Shown: positions 9,008 through 18,967 of the stretch, piece after piece
How the letters are laid out: every line of letters starts with the position of its first letter
Numbering within the stretch: the stretch's first letter is position 1
The notes under the pieces: generated by a model
Databases searched by the model: none
Seen by the model: only the letters and a program-made list of their open reading frames with translations
Told to the model about the DNA's origin: nothing
DNA from: Flavobacterium sp. J27
Lineage (GTDB): Bacteria > Bacteroidota > Bacteroidia > Flavobacteriales > Flavobacteriaceae
Assembly: GCF_004303025.1 (NCBI RefSeq)
Contig: NZ_PJQW01000005.1
Coordinates: 2,611 to 66,610 of the forward strand
DNA length: 64,000 nt
Direction: 5' to 3'
Translations under genes and position numbers: made by a program

Positions 9008-11074
9008 ATGTTAGAAAATCCGAAAAGATACACCATAACCGCTGCTTTACCTTATACTAATGGGCCTATCCATATTGGCCACTTAGCGGGAGTTTATGTT
9101 CCAAGTGATATTTATGCAAGGTATTTACGCTTGCAAGGCAAAGATGTTGCTTTTGTTTGCGGAAGTGATGAACATGGTGTTGCGATTTCAATGAAAGCAA
9201 AAAAAGAAGGGATTACTCCACAAGAAGTAATAGACAAATATGATGGAATTATTCGTCAATCATTTATCGATTTTGGGATTACTTTCGATAATTATTCTAG
9301 AACTTCTGCTCAAATTCATCATGATACGGCTCAGGATTTCTTTAAAAAATTATATCAAGAAGGGAAGTTTATTGAACAAACTACCGAACAATTATATGAT
9401 GCTAAAGCAGATCAATTTTTAGCGGATCGTTTTGTGACAGGAACTTGTCCCAAATGTGAAAATCCAGAAGCTTATGGAGACCAATGTGAGCGTTGTGGTT
9501 CCTCTTTGAATGCTACTGATTTAATTAACCCTAAATCAACAATTACGGGTGAAACTCCTGTTTTAAAATCTACAAAGCATTGGTTTTTACCTTTAAATGA
9601 ATACGATGCGTTTTTAAGAGAATGGGTTTTAGAAGGTCATAAAAATGATTGGAAACCAAATGTATATGGTCAGGTAAAATCTTGGGTTGATGGTGGTTTG
9701 GAACCAAGAGCAGTAACTAGAGATTTAGATTGGGGAATAGATGTTCCTGTGGAAGGTGCAGAAGGAAAAAAATTATATGTTTGGTTCGATGCTCCAATTG
9801 GATATATTTCAGCAACTAAAGAATGGGCAGCGAGAGAAGGTAAAGATTGGGAACCGTATTGGAAAGATGCAGAAACCAAGCTAGTACACTTTATAGGAAA
9901 AGATAATATTGTTTTTCATTGCATTATTTTTCCAGTGATGCTAAAAGCAGAAGGGAGTTATATTTTACCAGATAATGTTCCTGCCAATGAGTTTTTAAAT
10001 TTAGAAGGAAACAAATTGTCAACTTCAAAAAATTGGGCGGTTTGGTTGCATGAATATTTACAAGATTTTCCAGATAAACAAGATGTATTGCGCTATGCTT
10101 TAACAGCTAATGCTCCAGAAAGCCAAGACAATGATTTTACTTGGAAAAATTTTCAAGCTAGAAACAATAATGAATTAGCTGATAATATTGGAAATTTAGT
10201 AAACAGAGTTTTAGTTTTAACTCAGAAATACTATGAAGGAGAAGTTCCAACACCTAATTCATTTACAGAATTTGATGAGCAAACTTTGTTAGAATTAAAA
10301 GCCTATCCTGCTGTAATTGCTAGTTCAATAGAACGTTATCGATTTAGAGAAGCATTAAATGAGTTAATGAATATTGGTAAACTTGGAAATAAATATTTAG
10401 CAGAAGAAGAACCATGGAAAATGGTGAAAGAAAATCCTGAAAGAGTAAAAACGCAAATGTATGTTGCTTTACAAATTGTAACTGCTATAAGTATCTTATC
10501 TGAACCATTTCTTCCGTTTTCTTCAAAAAAATTAAAAAAGTACTTAAACTATAATGACAATTTTGGCTGGAATGATATAAGTTTTACCTCAGAGTTATTA
10601 AAACCAGGACATTTTATCCAAAAAGAAAAAGCAGCCTTATTATTTGATAAAATTGAAGATGCCGAAATACAAAAACAGTTGGATAAATTAGAAGCTTCAA
10701 AAAAAGCAAACCAAATAGCCAACGCAAAAGCAGAGCCTCAAAAAGAAGTGGCCACCTTTGACGATTTTACCAAATTAGACTTGCGTGTAGGAACGATTTT
10801 AGAAGCTGAAAAAATGCCTAAAGCAAACAAACTTTTAGTTCTAAAAGTAGACACAGGTATTGATATAAGAACGATTGTGTCTGGAATTGCAGAACATTTT
10901 TCTCCTGAAGAAATAATAGGTAGAAGAGTAACCGTTTTGGCAAATTTAGCCCCAAGAGCGTTACGTGGTGTAGAAAGTGCAGGAATGATTTTAATGACAA
11001 ATAATGCAGAAGGAAAATTAGTATTTGTAAACCCAGATACAGAAGGTGTCTTAAATGGCGCTTTAATTAGTTAA
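9008..11074 (+). CDS. metG: Methionine-tRNA ligase
   Basis: Charges tRNA-Met with methionine in the cytoplasm. The class I signature HIGH is at residues 22-25 and the KMSKS equivalent reads KLSTS (in NKLSTSKNW). Zinc-binding CPKC...CERC pairs lie near residues 147-164. After the anticodon-binding helical domain comes a C-terminal tRNA-binding (EMAP/Trbp111-like) domain from about residue 583 ([20 protein letters not shown]), which allows dimerisation. The full length of 688 residues is usual for Bacteroidota. It is a single-gene transcript: divergent from the LD-carboxypeptidase and closed by a strong terminator. Confidence 0.98.
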   Translation: MLENPKRYTITAALPYTNGPIHIGHLAGVYVPSDIYARYLRLQGKDVAFVCGSDEHGVAISMKAKKEGITPQEVIDKYDGIIRQSFIDFGITFDNYSRTSAQIHHDTAQDFFKKLYQEGKFIEQTTEQLYDAKADQFLADRFVTGTCPKCENPEAYGDQCERCGSSLNATDLINPKSTITGETPVLKSTKHWFLPLNEYDAFLREWVLEGHKNDWKPNVYGQVKSWVDGGLEPRAVTRDLDWGIDVPVEGAEGKKLYVWFDAPIGYISATKEWAAREGKDWEPYWKDAETKLVHFIGKDNIVFHCIIFPVMLKAEGSYILPDNVPANEFLNLEGNKLSTSKNWAVWLHEYLQDFPDKQDVLRYALTANAPESQDNDFTWKNFQARNNNELADNIGNLVNRVLVLTQKYYEGEVPTPNSFTEFDEQTLLELKAYPAVIASSIERYRFREALNELMNIGKLGNKYLAEEEPWKMVKENPERVKTQMYVALQIVTAISILSEPFLPFSSKKLKKYLNYNDNFGWNDISFTSELLKPGHFIQKEKAALLFDKIEDAEIQKQLDKLEASKKANQIANAKAEPQKEVATFDDFTKLDLRVGTILEAEKMPKANKLLVLKVDTGIDIRTIVSGIAEHFSPEEIIGRRVTVLANLAPRALRGVESAGMILMTNNAEGKLVFVNPDTEGVLNGALIS

Positions 11075-11096
11075 CTCACTTTCATTTAAAATAAAT

Positions 11097-11130
11097 AAAA
11101 AAGTACTCTAAAAACTAGAGTACTTTTTTT
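11097..11130. terminator. Bidirectional intrinsic terminator between metG and the DCC gene
   Basis: A perfect 14-bp stem, AAAAAAGTACTCTA / TAGAGTACTTTTTT, flanks a five-base loop. It sits between the convergent stops of metG (23 nt away) and the DCC-family gene (5 nt away), with T-runs in both directions. Confidence 0.92.
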
Positions 11131-11134
11131 ATAA

Positions 11135-11554
11135 TTATTGTAAAAAAAAAGCTCTTTCTTTTTCAGATACAATTCTGCATTTTTGAGCCATTAATTTGTA
11201 TCTGTTTTTCGCTATTATATCATAAATAAGGTTTAAAATACCAGTAGGGATAAAACGAAAGTATTTCAAATAATTTAGTGGTGAATTAACATAATTTAAG
11301 ATCTTCAAAAAGGCTTTTGCCTTTTTATAATACCTTCTATTTTCAATTAAAACAATAGAATCCAAATTGGCTTCAATTTGAAACGTGTGTAGCAATTGTT
11401 GGCCTATTTCAGATTGAAAGGCAACAAATCGCAATTTGTTTGACGGTTTATTTTCTAAAATAAATTGAATTGATGTATCACAAAAACCACACATCCCATC
11501 ATAAATAACAAGAGTATATGTATCTATTATTTCTTTATATTTTTTATCTAACAT
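11135..11554 (-). CDS. DCC-family thiol-disulfide oxidoreductase (YuxK/DUF393)
   Basis: Small thioredoxin-like redox protein named for its N-terminal DxxCxxC motif, here VIYDGMCGFCDTSIQFI with the cysteines at residues 22 and 25. The family is often found beside or fused to HTTM (vitamin K-dependent carboxylase-like) membrane proteins. That matches this place, because the gene ends an operon containing an HTTM gene. It overlaps the ABC permease stop by 11 nt, so translation is probably coupled. The length of 139 residues is typical. A role as redox partner of the HTTM protein, or in redox state of the exported peptides, is inference; the peptides themselves contain no cysteine, which argues against a simple disulfide role. 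Confidence 0.85.
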   Translation of the reverse strand: MLDKKYKEIIDTYTLVIYDGMCGFCDTSIQFILENKPSNKLRFVAFQSEIGQQLLHTFQIEANLDSIVLIENRRYYKKAKAFLKILNYVNSPLNYLKYFRFIPTGILNLIYDIIAKNRYKLMAQKCRIVSEKERAFFLQ

Positions 11555-13085
11555 AATTTTTCTTCATAAAATAAGACATTAAAAAAAGCAAACTAATTAA
11601 GAGTAATAATCCAATTGTGTAATTCATAGATTGATGTAGTGCTCCAAAATAATCTGTTATAGGCAAACTATTTAAATTGCAGTAGACCATAAAGAAAAAG
11701 ACAATTTCAAATAGCTTTTTAGATTGTGTAATAATTCCTAAAAAAACGGCTAAAAGAACAATAAAAACTGCCCCCAATAAAATAGATAAAAATGTATTTA
11801 ATTCACCTTTAATTAACAACCGTATCCATAACGGACTGGCTATTAAAAACATCCATAAAATAGCGGCCAAAATGCGTGATATAAAAACTCTTTGCAATGG
11901 TTTGTATGCAGAAGCTGTAAAAAAGAAAGTACGTTGCGTATGATCTTTTGTTTCTAAATCGGATAATACCAAAATTTGTAAAAACCATAACAAAGGCAAT
12001 ACATATTCATGTGCCATTTGAATAGAAACAAAAAACATAATTGCCATACAAATAATGGTCGCGCTAAGCAATGTTTTAGTGTTTTTTCTGCTTAACAAAG
12101 CAAATTCTATTTTTATAAGCGATTGCAATCCGAAAGTATTTTTAGTGACTACATTTGTACCCATTTGAAAAGTCGCCTTTTTAAAATCAGTATCTTCCTC
12201 TTCCACTTTTTCAGAAAGGGCTTCTCTCTCTGATAATGAAAATCGATGAAAAAAGAAGGCTGCAAAAAACAATGCGATGAAAATAATTGCAATCCAAATA
12301 AATCGAGACAAAAAATAGCCTCCAGAAAACACAACAGGTCTTACTTCAATTACTTTAGTGATATCTCTAGATCCAGAAACAAAACCAATGGTAAGTTTGT
12401 TTTCTTTCAGTAAAGTATCTGGATTAAATTGTTTTTCTACTTGTTTCAATGGTTCTTGTATTCCAAATACATCAAAAGAATTATTCTGCTTTTGAGTAAA
12501 ATTGGCAAACAAAATATAAAAAAAACAACCTATAAAAATAACATATTGTAATATATTTTGTTTTGGAATAAAGACTTCCAAAAGCAATGAAAAAAAAGCA
12601 ATAAAAAATAAACTTGGAAGAGCAATATAAACATAGGGAAATATAAAAGCTGGAAAATTAAAAGTATATTCTTTTCCATAAAGAAAAAAGAGCATAATAC
12701 TCATTAAAAATACGATTACTAAAATACTAAGCAACACCAAAAAATTAGCTAGTGCTTTTGTAAGTAGGTATTTAAAATTTGAAATACTACTGGCACTAAT
12801 AATGGCTCCTATTCTAGTTTCAATATCTTTTTTTATTGTTCCATTGATTAAAAAAAACCCAAAAAAAGAAAGAAAAATACTAGAAAGTATTGCTGTTGCT
12901 AATCCTATCCAAGTAGCATTATAAGCCCCTGAATAAGTTCCAAATTGTATGGTTTTGTAAGATGCTTCTGGTCCTGGAATAAAACTAAATGAAACATATA
13001 AACTTACTGCTAGAACCAACAAGAAAGAATAACTTCTAACAAACTGCAAAAAGTTTCCAGTAATGATACTTTTAAACTGCCACAT
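11544..13085 (-). CDS. ABC transporter permease (ABC-2 type)
   Basis: Integral membrane half of an exporter. About twelve hydrophobic helices are visible, in two groups separated by a soluble loop: a first hydrophobic segment at about 15-35 (FVRSYSFLLVLAVSLYVSF), several more to about 195, a loop with a second cluster from about 255, and a last group at 330-505. The N-terminal half resembles ABC-2 permeases that rearrange after a large periplasmic insertion. It overlaps the upstream ATPase gene by 14 nt and the downstream DCC gene by 11 nt, so the three are translationally coupled. In this operon the likely cargo is the short secreted peptide, or immunity against it, but that is inference. 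Confidence 0.85.
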   Translation of the reverse strand: MWQFKSIITGNFLQFVRSYSFLLVLAVSLYVSFSFIPGPEASYKTIQFGTYSGAYNATWIGLATAILSSIFLSFFGFFLINGTIKKDIETRIGAIISASSISNFKYLLTKALANFLVLLSILVIVFLMSIMLFFLYGKEYTFNFPAFIFPYVYIALPSLFFIAFFSLLLEVFIPKQNILQYVIFIGCFFYILFANFTQKQNNSFDVFGIQEPLKQVEKQFNPDTLLKENKLTIGFVSGSRDITKVIEVRPVVFSGGYFLSRFIWIAIIFIALFFAAFFFHRFSLSEREALSEKVEEEDTDFKKATFQMGTNVVTKNTFGLQSLIKIEFALLSRKNTKTLLSATIICMAIMFFVSIQMAHEYVLPLLWFLQILVLSDLETKDHTQRTFFFTASAYKPLQRVFISRILAAILWMFLIASPLWIRLLIKGELNTFLSILLGAVFIVLLAVFLGIITQSKKLFEIVFFFMVYCNLNSLPITDYFGALHQSMNYTIGLLLLISLLFLMSYFMKKNYVR

Positions 13086-13950
13086 TTTCTTGATTTTTAG
13101 TTAAGAACAAATAGGTGTCTTCTAAAGTTGGAGAAACTGGAATTCTATTTTTAGGTGCATTTTCGTCTAAATAACGTACCCTAAAATGATCTTGAAAGCG
13201 ATACGAACTAATTACTGTATGCTCTTTTTTAAAATGAATGATGCTTTCTTTATCTATATTTTTTTCAAAAACTTTTCCTTCAACTTTTTTAATTAATACT
13301 TCTTGTGTTTGCTTTGCAAGCAATTTTCCTTTTTTCATTACTGCAACTTCATCTGCAATGGATTCGATATCGGAAACTATATGTGAAGAAAGGATTATAA
13401 TTTTTTCTTGAGCCAATTCAGAAATTAAATCTCTAAAACGAAGTCGTTCTTCAGGGTCTAAACCCACGGTAGGTTCATCAAAAATAATGACCTTAGGATT
13501 GTTTAAAAGTGTTTGTGCAATACCTATTCTTTGTTTCATTCCACCAGAATAGGTGCCTAATGGGTTTTTAGCTACTTCCATAAGATTTACAGCTTCTAAC
13601 AAATTTTCGATTTTACTTTTTAACCCATTTCCACCAATACCTTTCATAGCAGCCATGTAATTTAGGAATTCATACGCATTAAGATTAGGATATACCCCAA
13701 AATCTTGAGGTAAGTATCCTAAAATTTTACGCATTTCATCTGGAAATTTAAGTATATCTAAACCATTTAAAATAATTTCTCCAGAAGTAGGTTTTGCAAT
13801 AGTGGCCAACATTTTGATTAAAGTTGATTTACCTGCTCCATTTGGTCCTAATAATCCTAAGACTCCTGAAGTTATGGTAATAGAATAATCACTTAACCCT
13901 AATTTTTTAGAATTATATTGTTTCACTAAGTTGTTTATTATTAACTCCAT
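13072..13950 (-). CDS. ABC transporter ATP-binding protein
   Basis: Cytoplasmic ATPase partner of the following permease. Walker A is GPNGAGKST (residues 35-43), the Q-loop is YLPQDFGVYP, the signature is YSGGMKQRIG and Walker B is KVIIFDEPTVGLDP, followed by the switch His in LSSHIVSDIE. The C-terminal 70 residues are a subfamily extension seen in CcmA-type and bacteriocin-immunity-type (BcrA-like) ATPases. The stop overlaps the permease start by 14 nt. It lies 38 nt after the GLPGLI gene in the same operon. Confidence 0.95.
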   Translation of the reverse strand: MELIINNLVKQYNSKKLGLSDYSITITSGVLGLLGPNGAGKSTLIKMLATIAKPTSGEIILNGLDILKFPDEMRKILGYLPQDFGVYPNLNAYEFLNYMAAMKGIGGNGLKSKIENLLEAVNLMEVAKNPLGTYSGGMKQRIGIAQTLLNNPKVIIFDEPTVGLDPEERLRFRDLISELAQEKIIILSSHIVSDIESIADEVAVMKKGKLLAKQTQEVLIKKVEGKVFEKNIDKESIIHFKKEHTVISSYRFQDHFRVRYLDENAPKNRIPVSPTLEDTYLFLTKNQENVAV

Positions 13951-13988
13951 AGTATTTCTTTGCGCTATTTCTACATTTTAAAAAAGCC

Positions 13989-14720
13989 TTATTTTGCATT
14001 CTGAATCATACGTTGAAAATTTTCTTTTTTAGCAAAAACTTCTTCCAAAGCAATGGCTTTGTCAGTATTAATTTTTTTGGTTACATCGTCTAATTTCTTT
14101 TGAAATTCATCTGCTGTTGCATACGATATGGTTTGCGCATTAAAAGATTCGAAAATACCATTAGATTCAATTACTAAACCTTGCAATCCAAAGAACACTG
14201 ATGGCCCGCCATTTACTGGAATTTCTGGAGCAAACCATGCATATACCTCTGGGTTATTTTTTAAATGTGCTTTTTTACAGCGATAGCCATTCACTTCCTT
14301 TTGTTCATTTGTAACAGTCCATTGAATAGATGTTGTGTTCCCTTTATAATCAATTGTTTTTCCCATGAAGTTTTCTTTTCCGTTAATGTTTCCATCTTTA
14401 TTTCTAGAAACATAATAAGTATATCCAGCTGTACTCATATTTTCAACTTCAGAAATAGAATCTAAAACGAAAATAGATTCTTTTGTTTTTAAGTTTTGAT
14501 AATAGGTAGTGTGCATTTTATAATCTCCCATTTTCTTTAAAATTTTAGAATATTGTACTGGATCCTGAATTTGTTTCTTTAACATTCCTACCATAAAATC
14601 AGAAATACACCCTCCTGAATAAGATACTTTTAAAATGTTTTTGTCTTTACTTTGTGCTTGCGTAAAATTTGTAAAAAAAACGATACACATAAGTGCTACT
14701 AAGGTTTTAATTGTTTTCAT
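13989..14720 (-). CDS. GLPGLI family protein
   Basis: Secreted Bacteroidota protein family of unknown function, named for a conserved GLPGLI motif; here the motif reads FFGLQGLVIE near residue 183. There is a clear signal peptide (MKTIKTLVALMCIVFFTNFTQAQ). The middle has the usual family pattern of short beta strands, including ENFMGKTIDYKGNTTSIQW and the conserved EVNGYRCKKAHL. Members are very often encoded next to a CarboxypepD_reg outer-membrane barrel, as here (18 nt after the barrel gene). A periplasmic partner of that barrel is plausible. The Pro-to-Gln change in the signature is a minor deviation. Confidence 0.85.
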   Translation of the reverse strand: MKTIKTLVALMCIVFFTNFTQAQSKDKNILKVSYSGGCISDFMVGMLKKQIQDPVQYSKILKKMGDYKMHTTYYQNLKTKESIFVLDSISEVENMSTAGYTYYVSRNKDGNINGKENFMGKTIDYKGNTTSIQWTVTNEQKEVNGYRCKKAHLKNNPEVYAWFAPEIPVNGGPSVFFGLQGLVIESNGIFESFNAQTISYATADEFQKKLDDVTKKINTDKAIALEEVFAKKENFQRMIQNAK

Positions 14721-14738
14721 GTTGTTTGATTTTGATGT

Positions 14739-17336
14739 TTATAATTTATATTTAATTCCTAAAATGATATAGTTCAATGATTGATTATTTATAATTGTAT
14801 TGGCAATCCCTTCTTTTAAAACAAACTGTGAGTTATACGATTCGTTTTCAAAAATGTGAAGTAATTCTCCTAAATGTCTTGCTTCAATACTATAGGTGAA
14901 TTTTTTTGCAGTATAAGAAAAATCCACATTGATGTTTTTACGAGAATAGTCGATTGAATTGATGGTGTTATAATCGTATAAAAAATGAACATTTGCTTTC
15001 CATTGCTCGTTTTTCATTAAAATTGAAAACCCATTTTGTCTATAGGTTGCTTTATACTTGTTTGTTGTTACTCTGTTTGTAATAAAAGACATTTTTGAAA
15101 GTAAGCTAAAGTTTATCAAATGTCCAGTTATGGTCTCTAATTTTAATTCTGGAGAAAAAGTAGTACTTGTACTATTTACTTGTTCCTGATTTATAATAAT
15201 AGGATACTTATCAATTTTATATTTTGCACCTAAATCTATTTTTGTAGGATATTTTAATTGTGAAACAGTCTTTGAATAAAAAGAGACTATTTCAAAATTA
15301 GATGCTTCCTCGGCGATAAAAAGAGTATAGGTTGCAATACCATTTTGTTGTTGCAAAAAGTTTTTCTTTAAAATGTCGTTTTGATTGCTATAAGACAAGT
15401 CTATTGAGAATAATTTGGCATCAAAAAAGTTATCGTAATTATAGCCTATTTTTAGTGTATTTGAAGTACTAAACCCTAATGGAAAAGCGAAGTCTCCATT
15501 CCAAACAGCATTAAAAGGCTGCACTGTCGTAATTCCAGATTCTAATTGATTCCAACTTTTATACCTACTATACGTTAGATTATATCTGTGTAACGGACTT
15601 TCATAATCTAATGTTACTGTAACAGGTAAAAAGGTTTCTTTATTTCTAATGGTTTCATTTACTTTTGTATAAAAAGGATTCACTCCCAATGAAAATTCAT
15701 AATCGAGTCTTTTAAAAACATCATTTCCTTTTATTTGTAATGTAGACGTGAAATCTTCAATGGAACGATCAATTAAGTGCGACGTTGTCATTCTATCTTC
15801 TATTTGTTCTTGAGTATGATTGTATTCAAAAGTTAAAGAAGGAATAAAAGCATTAGAAACTTTATATCGCAATCCTAGATTGGTTTGTAGATTATTTTTT
15901 TGGTATTCATAATCTTGAAGATTGGATAGTAAAGTACTTCCTGTATTGATATTATAATCATTAAGTAATTTAGTCTTCTCATTAAAAAATGCTACGTTTG
16001 ATTCAAAAATAAGATCCTCTTTAATTTTACTTTTTAGTCCAAAATCATTAAAGAAAGAAGCAATTTTGTTTTTATTATTTGAAAAGGTTACATTCGTTTG
16101 ATTTATGGAACCGTTTTCAAAGATTTGATTTTCTATCTCACTGGTATTCCTGTTATCTATAAAATTAGCATTCACTTTGTAAGTTCCAATGGTGGTGGGA
16201 TTGAATTTATAAGCTAAAAAAAGTGTCCCTAAAAAGGATTGTGACTTACTATTACTTAGGTTTGAAGTATTCAACAAAGGTTCTTTATTAATGGTACTTG
16301 TATTTTGCAAAATACTGTTTACTCTATCTGGAGCTATATAATAAAATAATCCAAACGTTTTCAATCGGTTGGTTTGACTTCTCAACGTTAGATTAGTAGT
16401 TGTAAAAAAGTCTTTTTTCAAATTTTCATTACTTACAAAAAGCCTTCCTAAGCTCTCTGCTTGGTATTTTGAGAATGGTTGCCCTTGATTAAATAGTTTT
16501 TTTATTTCTTGTGATTGAATTGTCGTTTTACCAATGTTGTTTGTATGATGAGTTAAAAAAGCATTTAGTTGATTTGAAAATAGAAATTCTTTGGCTTTTA
16601 TCTCATACTTATTATCATAACCATAGTTTCCTTCTACCGAACCATTAAAGATGTACTGGCTTTTATCGCTTGTATCAATATTTAAAACGCTCTCTTGATG
16701 GTCATCAAAATCTAAAGAAAAATCATCACTATAGTTATTAATAACACTTATCCCATCTATCATTTTCTTTTCAATACTCTCTAATGCTATGCTATTTTGA
16801 TTTTCAAAAGTAGCTTTATTATTGACCAGAATTTTATCGATGTTTTTGCCTTTGTAAATTATATTTCCATCATCACTTACTTTAAAATTAGGTATTTTAT
16901 CAAGTATGTTTTTTAAGTTGTCATTCTCTTTTAAGTTTAACCTGTCTAAGTCTAATTTAACCGTGTCTTGAACCTTCGCACTTGAGACCAAGATAACCTC
17001 ATCTAAAGCAGCAGTATTACTTTCTAATGTAAAATTGAGCAATAAACCTTTCTTTTGGTAATCTTGTTCATTAAAAACATACTTTAGTTTGTTAAATGCA
17101 ATATGAGCAATTTCTAATACATATTCTTTTTTCATTAGTACTTCAAAACTATAAGATCCATCAGATAAAGTAACCGTGTAATTCACTATACTATGAGAAG
17201 TATCATATATTACTAACGCAGCAGATTCTATAGGAAAATTATCTTCGTCTACAATTTTTCCAGATATAGTGGTAGTTTGAGCCAAAGAAAAACTAAAGAA
17301 TAAGAGAAAGAATAGTATTTTAAAATAACCTTGCAT
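14739..17336 (-). CDS. Outer-membrane beta-barrel protein with CarboxypepD_reg and plug-like domains
   Basis: Signal peptide (MQGYFKILFFLLFFSFSLAQ), then a CarboxypepD_reg-like domain to about residue 105 (TTISGKIVDEDNFPIESAAL), a plug-like domain (LKNILDKIPNFKVSDDGNIIYKGKNIDKILVNN, about 140-175) and a long Asn-rich barrel to the C-terminus (NYIILGIKYKL). It is TonB-receptor-related, but the family member usually paired with GLPGLI proteins has a reduced plug and unknown ligand. Within this operon it could export, import or sense the small peptide across the outer membrane; that role is inference. It starts 62 nt after the small membrane protein and is followed in 18 nt by the GLPGLI gene. 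Confidence 0.85.
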   Translation of the reverse strand: MQGYFKILFFLLFFSFSLAQTTTISGKIVDEDNFPIESAALVIYDTSHSIVNYTVTLSDGSYSFEVLMKKEYVLEIAHIAFNKLKYVFNEQDYQKKGLLLNFTLESNTAALDEVILVSSAKVQDTVKLDLDRLNLKENDNLKNILDKIPNFKVSDDGNIIYKGKNIDKILVNNKATFENQNSIALESIEKKMIDGISVINNYSDDFSLDFDDHQESVLNIDTSDKSQYIFNGSVEGNYGYDNKYEIKAKEFLFSNQLNAFLTHHTNNIGKTTIQSQEIKKLFNQGQPFSKYQAESLGRLFVSNENLKKDFFTTTNLTLRSQTNRLKTFGLFYYIAPDRVNSILQNTSTINKEPLLNTSNLSNSKSQSFLGTLFLAYKFNPTTIGTYKVNANFIDNRNTSEIENQIFENGSINQTNVTFSNNKNKIASFFNDFGLKSKIKEDLIFESNVAFFNEKTKLLNDYNINTGSTLLSNLQDYEYQKNNLQTNLGLRYKVSNAFIPSLTFEYNHTQEQIEDRMTTSHLIDRSIEDFTSTLQIKGNDVFKRLDYEFSLGVNPFYTKVNETIRNKETFLPVTVTLDYESPLHRYNLTYSRYKSWNQLESGITTVQPFNAVWNGDFAFPLGFSTSNTLKIGYNYDNFFDAKLFSIDLSYSNQNDILKKNFLQQQNGIATYTLFIAEEASNFEIVSFYSKTVSQLKYPTKIDLGAKYKIDKYPIIINQEQVNSTSTTFSPELKLETITGHLINFSLLSKMSFITNRVTTNKYKATYRQNGFSILMKNEQWKANVHFLYDYNTINSIDYSRKNINVDFSYTAKKFTYSIEARHLGELLHIFENESYNSQFVLKEGIANTIINNQSLNYIILGIKYKL

Positions 17337-17398
17337 AGTATTTTACAGCTTTATTTAATACAACATAAGTAGTTATACTAAGTATTCATTTAAAAAAT

Positions 17399-17674
17399 TT
17401 ATTTTCTTAGGCTTTTACTCATTATTATTGTAAAAACAATCAAAAAGAATACTATAACTGGTAGAAACCAATATCCTAAAACCTCTGAAGTTCTTGTTGT
17501 CGATTTTAATATACCAAAAGCTTTAAACTGTCCTTCTTCGATAAATAATCCTGTGTTTTTTGGGAATTTCAGTTTAAAAAATGCCAAAACCCCTAATACA
17601 CAAATAGCTATTCCTGAAGTGATTGAAACTCCCTGTTTTGTTTTTTTGATAATCTGTAATTGTATCTTTTCCAT
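17399..17674 (-). CDS. Small two-helix membrane protein, unknown function
   Basis: The 91-residue product has two hydrophobic segments: ITSGIAICVLGVLAFFKL (about 18-35) and FLPVIVFFLIVFTIIMSK (about 70-87). They are separated by a polar loop containing FPKNTGLFIEEGQFKAFGILKSTTRTSE. I do not recognise the family. The gene starts 14 nt after the PadR stop. PadR regulators are frequently co-transcribed with a small membrane protein that they control, so it may be a partner of that regulator, or an immunity-type protein for the peptides encoded upstream. Both ideas are inference from position. Confidence 0.7.
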   Translation of the reverse strand: MEKIQLQIIKKTKQGVSITSGIAICVLGVLAFFKLKFPKNTGLFIEEGQFKAFGILKSTTRTSEVLGYWFLPVIVFFLIVFTIIMSKSLRK

Positions 17675-17688
17675 GATTATTATACTGT

Positions 17689-18027
17689 TTATTTATTTTG
17701 AAGAATTGTAATAGAAAAAGCTAACTGTTCCCAATACAAATTCATTTCTTCTAAAGATTGTTTGCCTGCATTGGTTAATTCACAATATTTTCTTGGCACA
17801 CCAGAATCTTTTTCTACCCATTTTGAAGAAATTAAACCTTGTTTTTCCAAACGGTTCATTAAAGGATAAATCGTTCCTTCAGCCATTTCAATTTTGGTTA
17901 TTTTTTTTACTTGATCAATTAGTTCATAACCATAAAATTGTTTGCGTTTCAGAATATTCAAAATGATAAAAGATAAGGTGCCTTTTTTTACTTGTGACTG
18001 CCATTTCGAAACGAATAAAGAATCCAT
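17689..18027 (-). CDS. PadR family transcriptional regulator
   Basis: Small winged-helix DNA-binding protein. The family signature is present from residue 14 to 75: KKGTLSFIILNILKRKQFYGYELI, then the recognition and wing region AEGTIYPLMNRLEKQGLISSKWVE and GVPRKYCELTNAGKQSLEEM. The C-terminal helix for dimerisation is short, as in the PadR-s2 subfamily. Such proteins are usually repressors of an adjacent transporter or membrane protein. Position in the middle of the peptide operon, 19 nt after the HTTM gene, suggests feedback control of this operon or of its internal part. Confidence 0.93.
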   Translation of the reverse strand: MDSLFVSKWQSQVKKGTLSFIILNILKRKQFYGYELIDQVKKITKIEMAEGTIYPLMNRLEKQGLISSKWVEKDSGVPRKYCELTNAGKQSLEEMNLYWEQLAFSITILQNK

Positions 18028-18046
18028 ATTTAATTAGCTCGATTTT

Positions 18047-18961
18047 TTATACCATATCAATCGCTAATACAGGGCTTTCTGACTTTTCTTTTACTTTGAA
18101 CCATTTATAATAATGTCCAAAAGCAATTAAATTCAATAAGATCATCACCACTGCAAACGTGTATAAGTGCATGAATATTCCTATCAGTATATGTAATAAA
18201 ATTATTTTAGAAAGTACGAATCGTTTTATTTTTGGTACATAAATTAAAAAAGGATACAATAATTCTACAAATACTACTGACCAGCAAATAATTTTAAAAA
18301 CAATTGGGTAGTTTACAAAATTCACTGCATAATCCACATAATCACTAGAGTAGATATTAATTACATACCAAATTGCATTTCCATCAAACCAATCGGTTCC
18401 AAGTGATTTTCCTAATCCTCCAAAAAAGTAAATAAAACACATTTGGACTTGTAGGAATCGAATTGCAAAAGAATATATCATATTCTTTTTGGCCACATCT
18501 TTAAAAGGTACACAAAAGAAAATAGTTATAAAAAGTAAGGTGGAAACCATATTATCTGCACCGTATGCAAATAAAAAATTAGAATTCACAATTAATAAAT
18601 GAATAAACCAAGCCAGAAGAGCACTAGTAAATCGATATCTATTAAAAAACATACCTAAAAAAGAGAAAATATACACCCCTATAAGTAACAAAATAGTTAT
18701 ATTTTCTGGAATACCTAAATTAGCCAAAGGATCGGTAAACCAATAAAAAACAGGTTGATACCAAAAGATGTGCTGGTCATTAACTGCGTTTTGAATAAGC
18801 GCATTTGAACCAAATAAATAACTAATATCTGGTAAAATAATAGCAATATTAGCTAAACCAAAAAGAGCTACTATTTTAATACTAAAATCGGCATTTATAA
18901 ATTTCTGGCTGGAATAAAAAAGCTTTGAAATGAATTTGTTATAAATTGTTGTTGCTTCCAT
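18047..18961 (-). CDS. HTTM / SdpB-family integral membrane protein
   Basis: Polytopic membrane protein with about seven to eight hydrophobic helices between residues 28 and 290, for example FSIKIVALFGLANIAIIL, ITILLLIGVYIFSFLGMFF and FVLSKIILLHILIGIFMHLYTF. The sequence order (NADFSIKIVALFGLANI, HIFWYQPVFYWFTDPLANLGI, FIYFFGGLGKSLGTDWFDGNAIWYVI) fits the HTTM domain shared by vitamin K-dependent gamma-carboxylases and the SdpB proteins of SDP-type antimicrobial peptide systems. In Bacillus, SdpB acts with SdpA to produce active toxin from pro-SdpC. Here the gene directly follows a SdpA-like gene (6-nt gap) and two secreted peptides, matching that layout. Whether it carboxylates anything is unknown. 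Confidence 0.85.
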   Translation of the reverse strand: MEATTIYNKFISKLFYSSQKFINADFSIKIVALFGLANIAIILPDISYLFGSNALIQNAVNDQHIFWYQPVFYWFTDPLANLGIPENITILLLIGVYIFSFLGMFFNRYRFTSALLAWFIHLLIVNSNFLFAYGADNMVSTLLFITIFFCVPFKDVAKKNMIYSFAIRFLQVQMCFIYFFGGLGKSLGTDWFDGNAIWYVINIYSSDYVDYAVNFVNYPIVFKIICWSVVFVELLYPFLIYVPKIKRFVLSKIILLHILIGIFMHLYTFAVVMILLNLIAFGHYYKWFKVKEKSESPVLAIDMV

Positions 18962-18967
18962 AATTAT

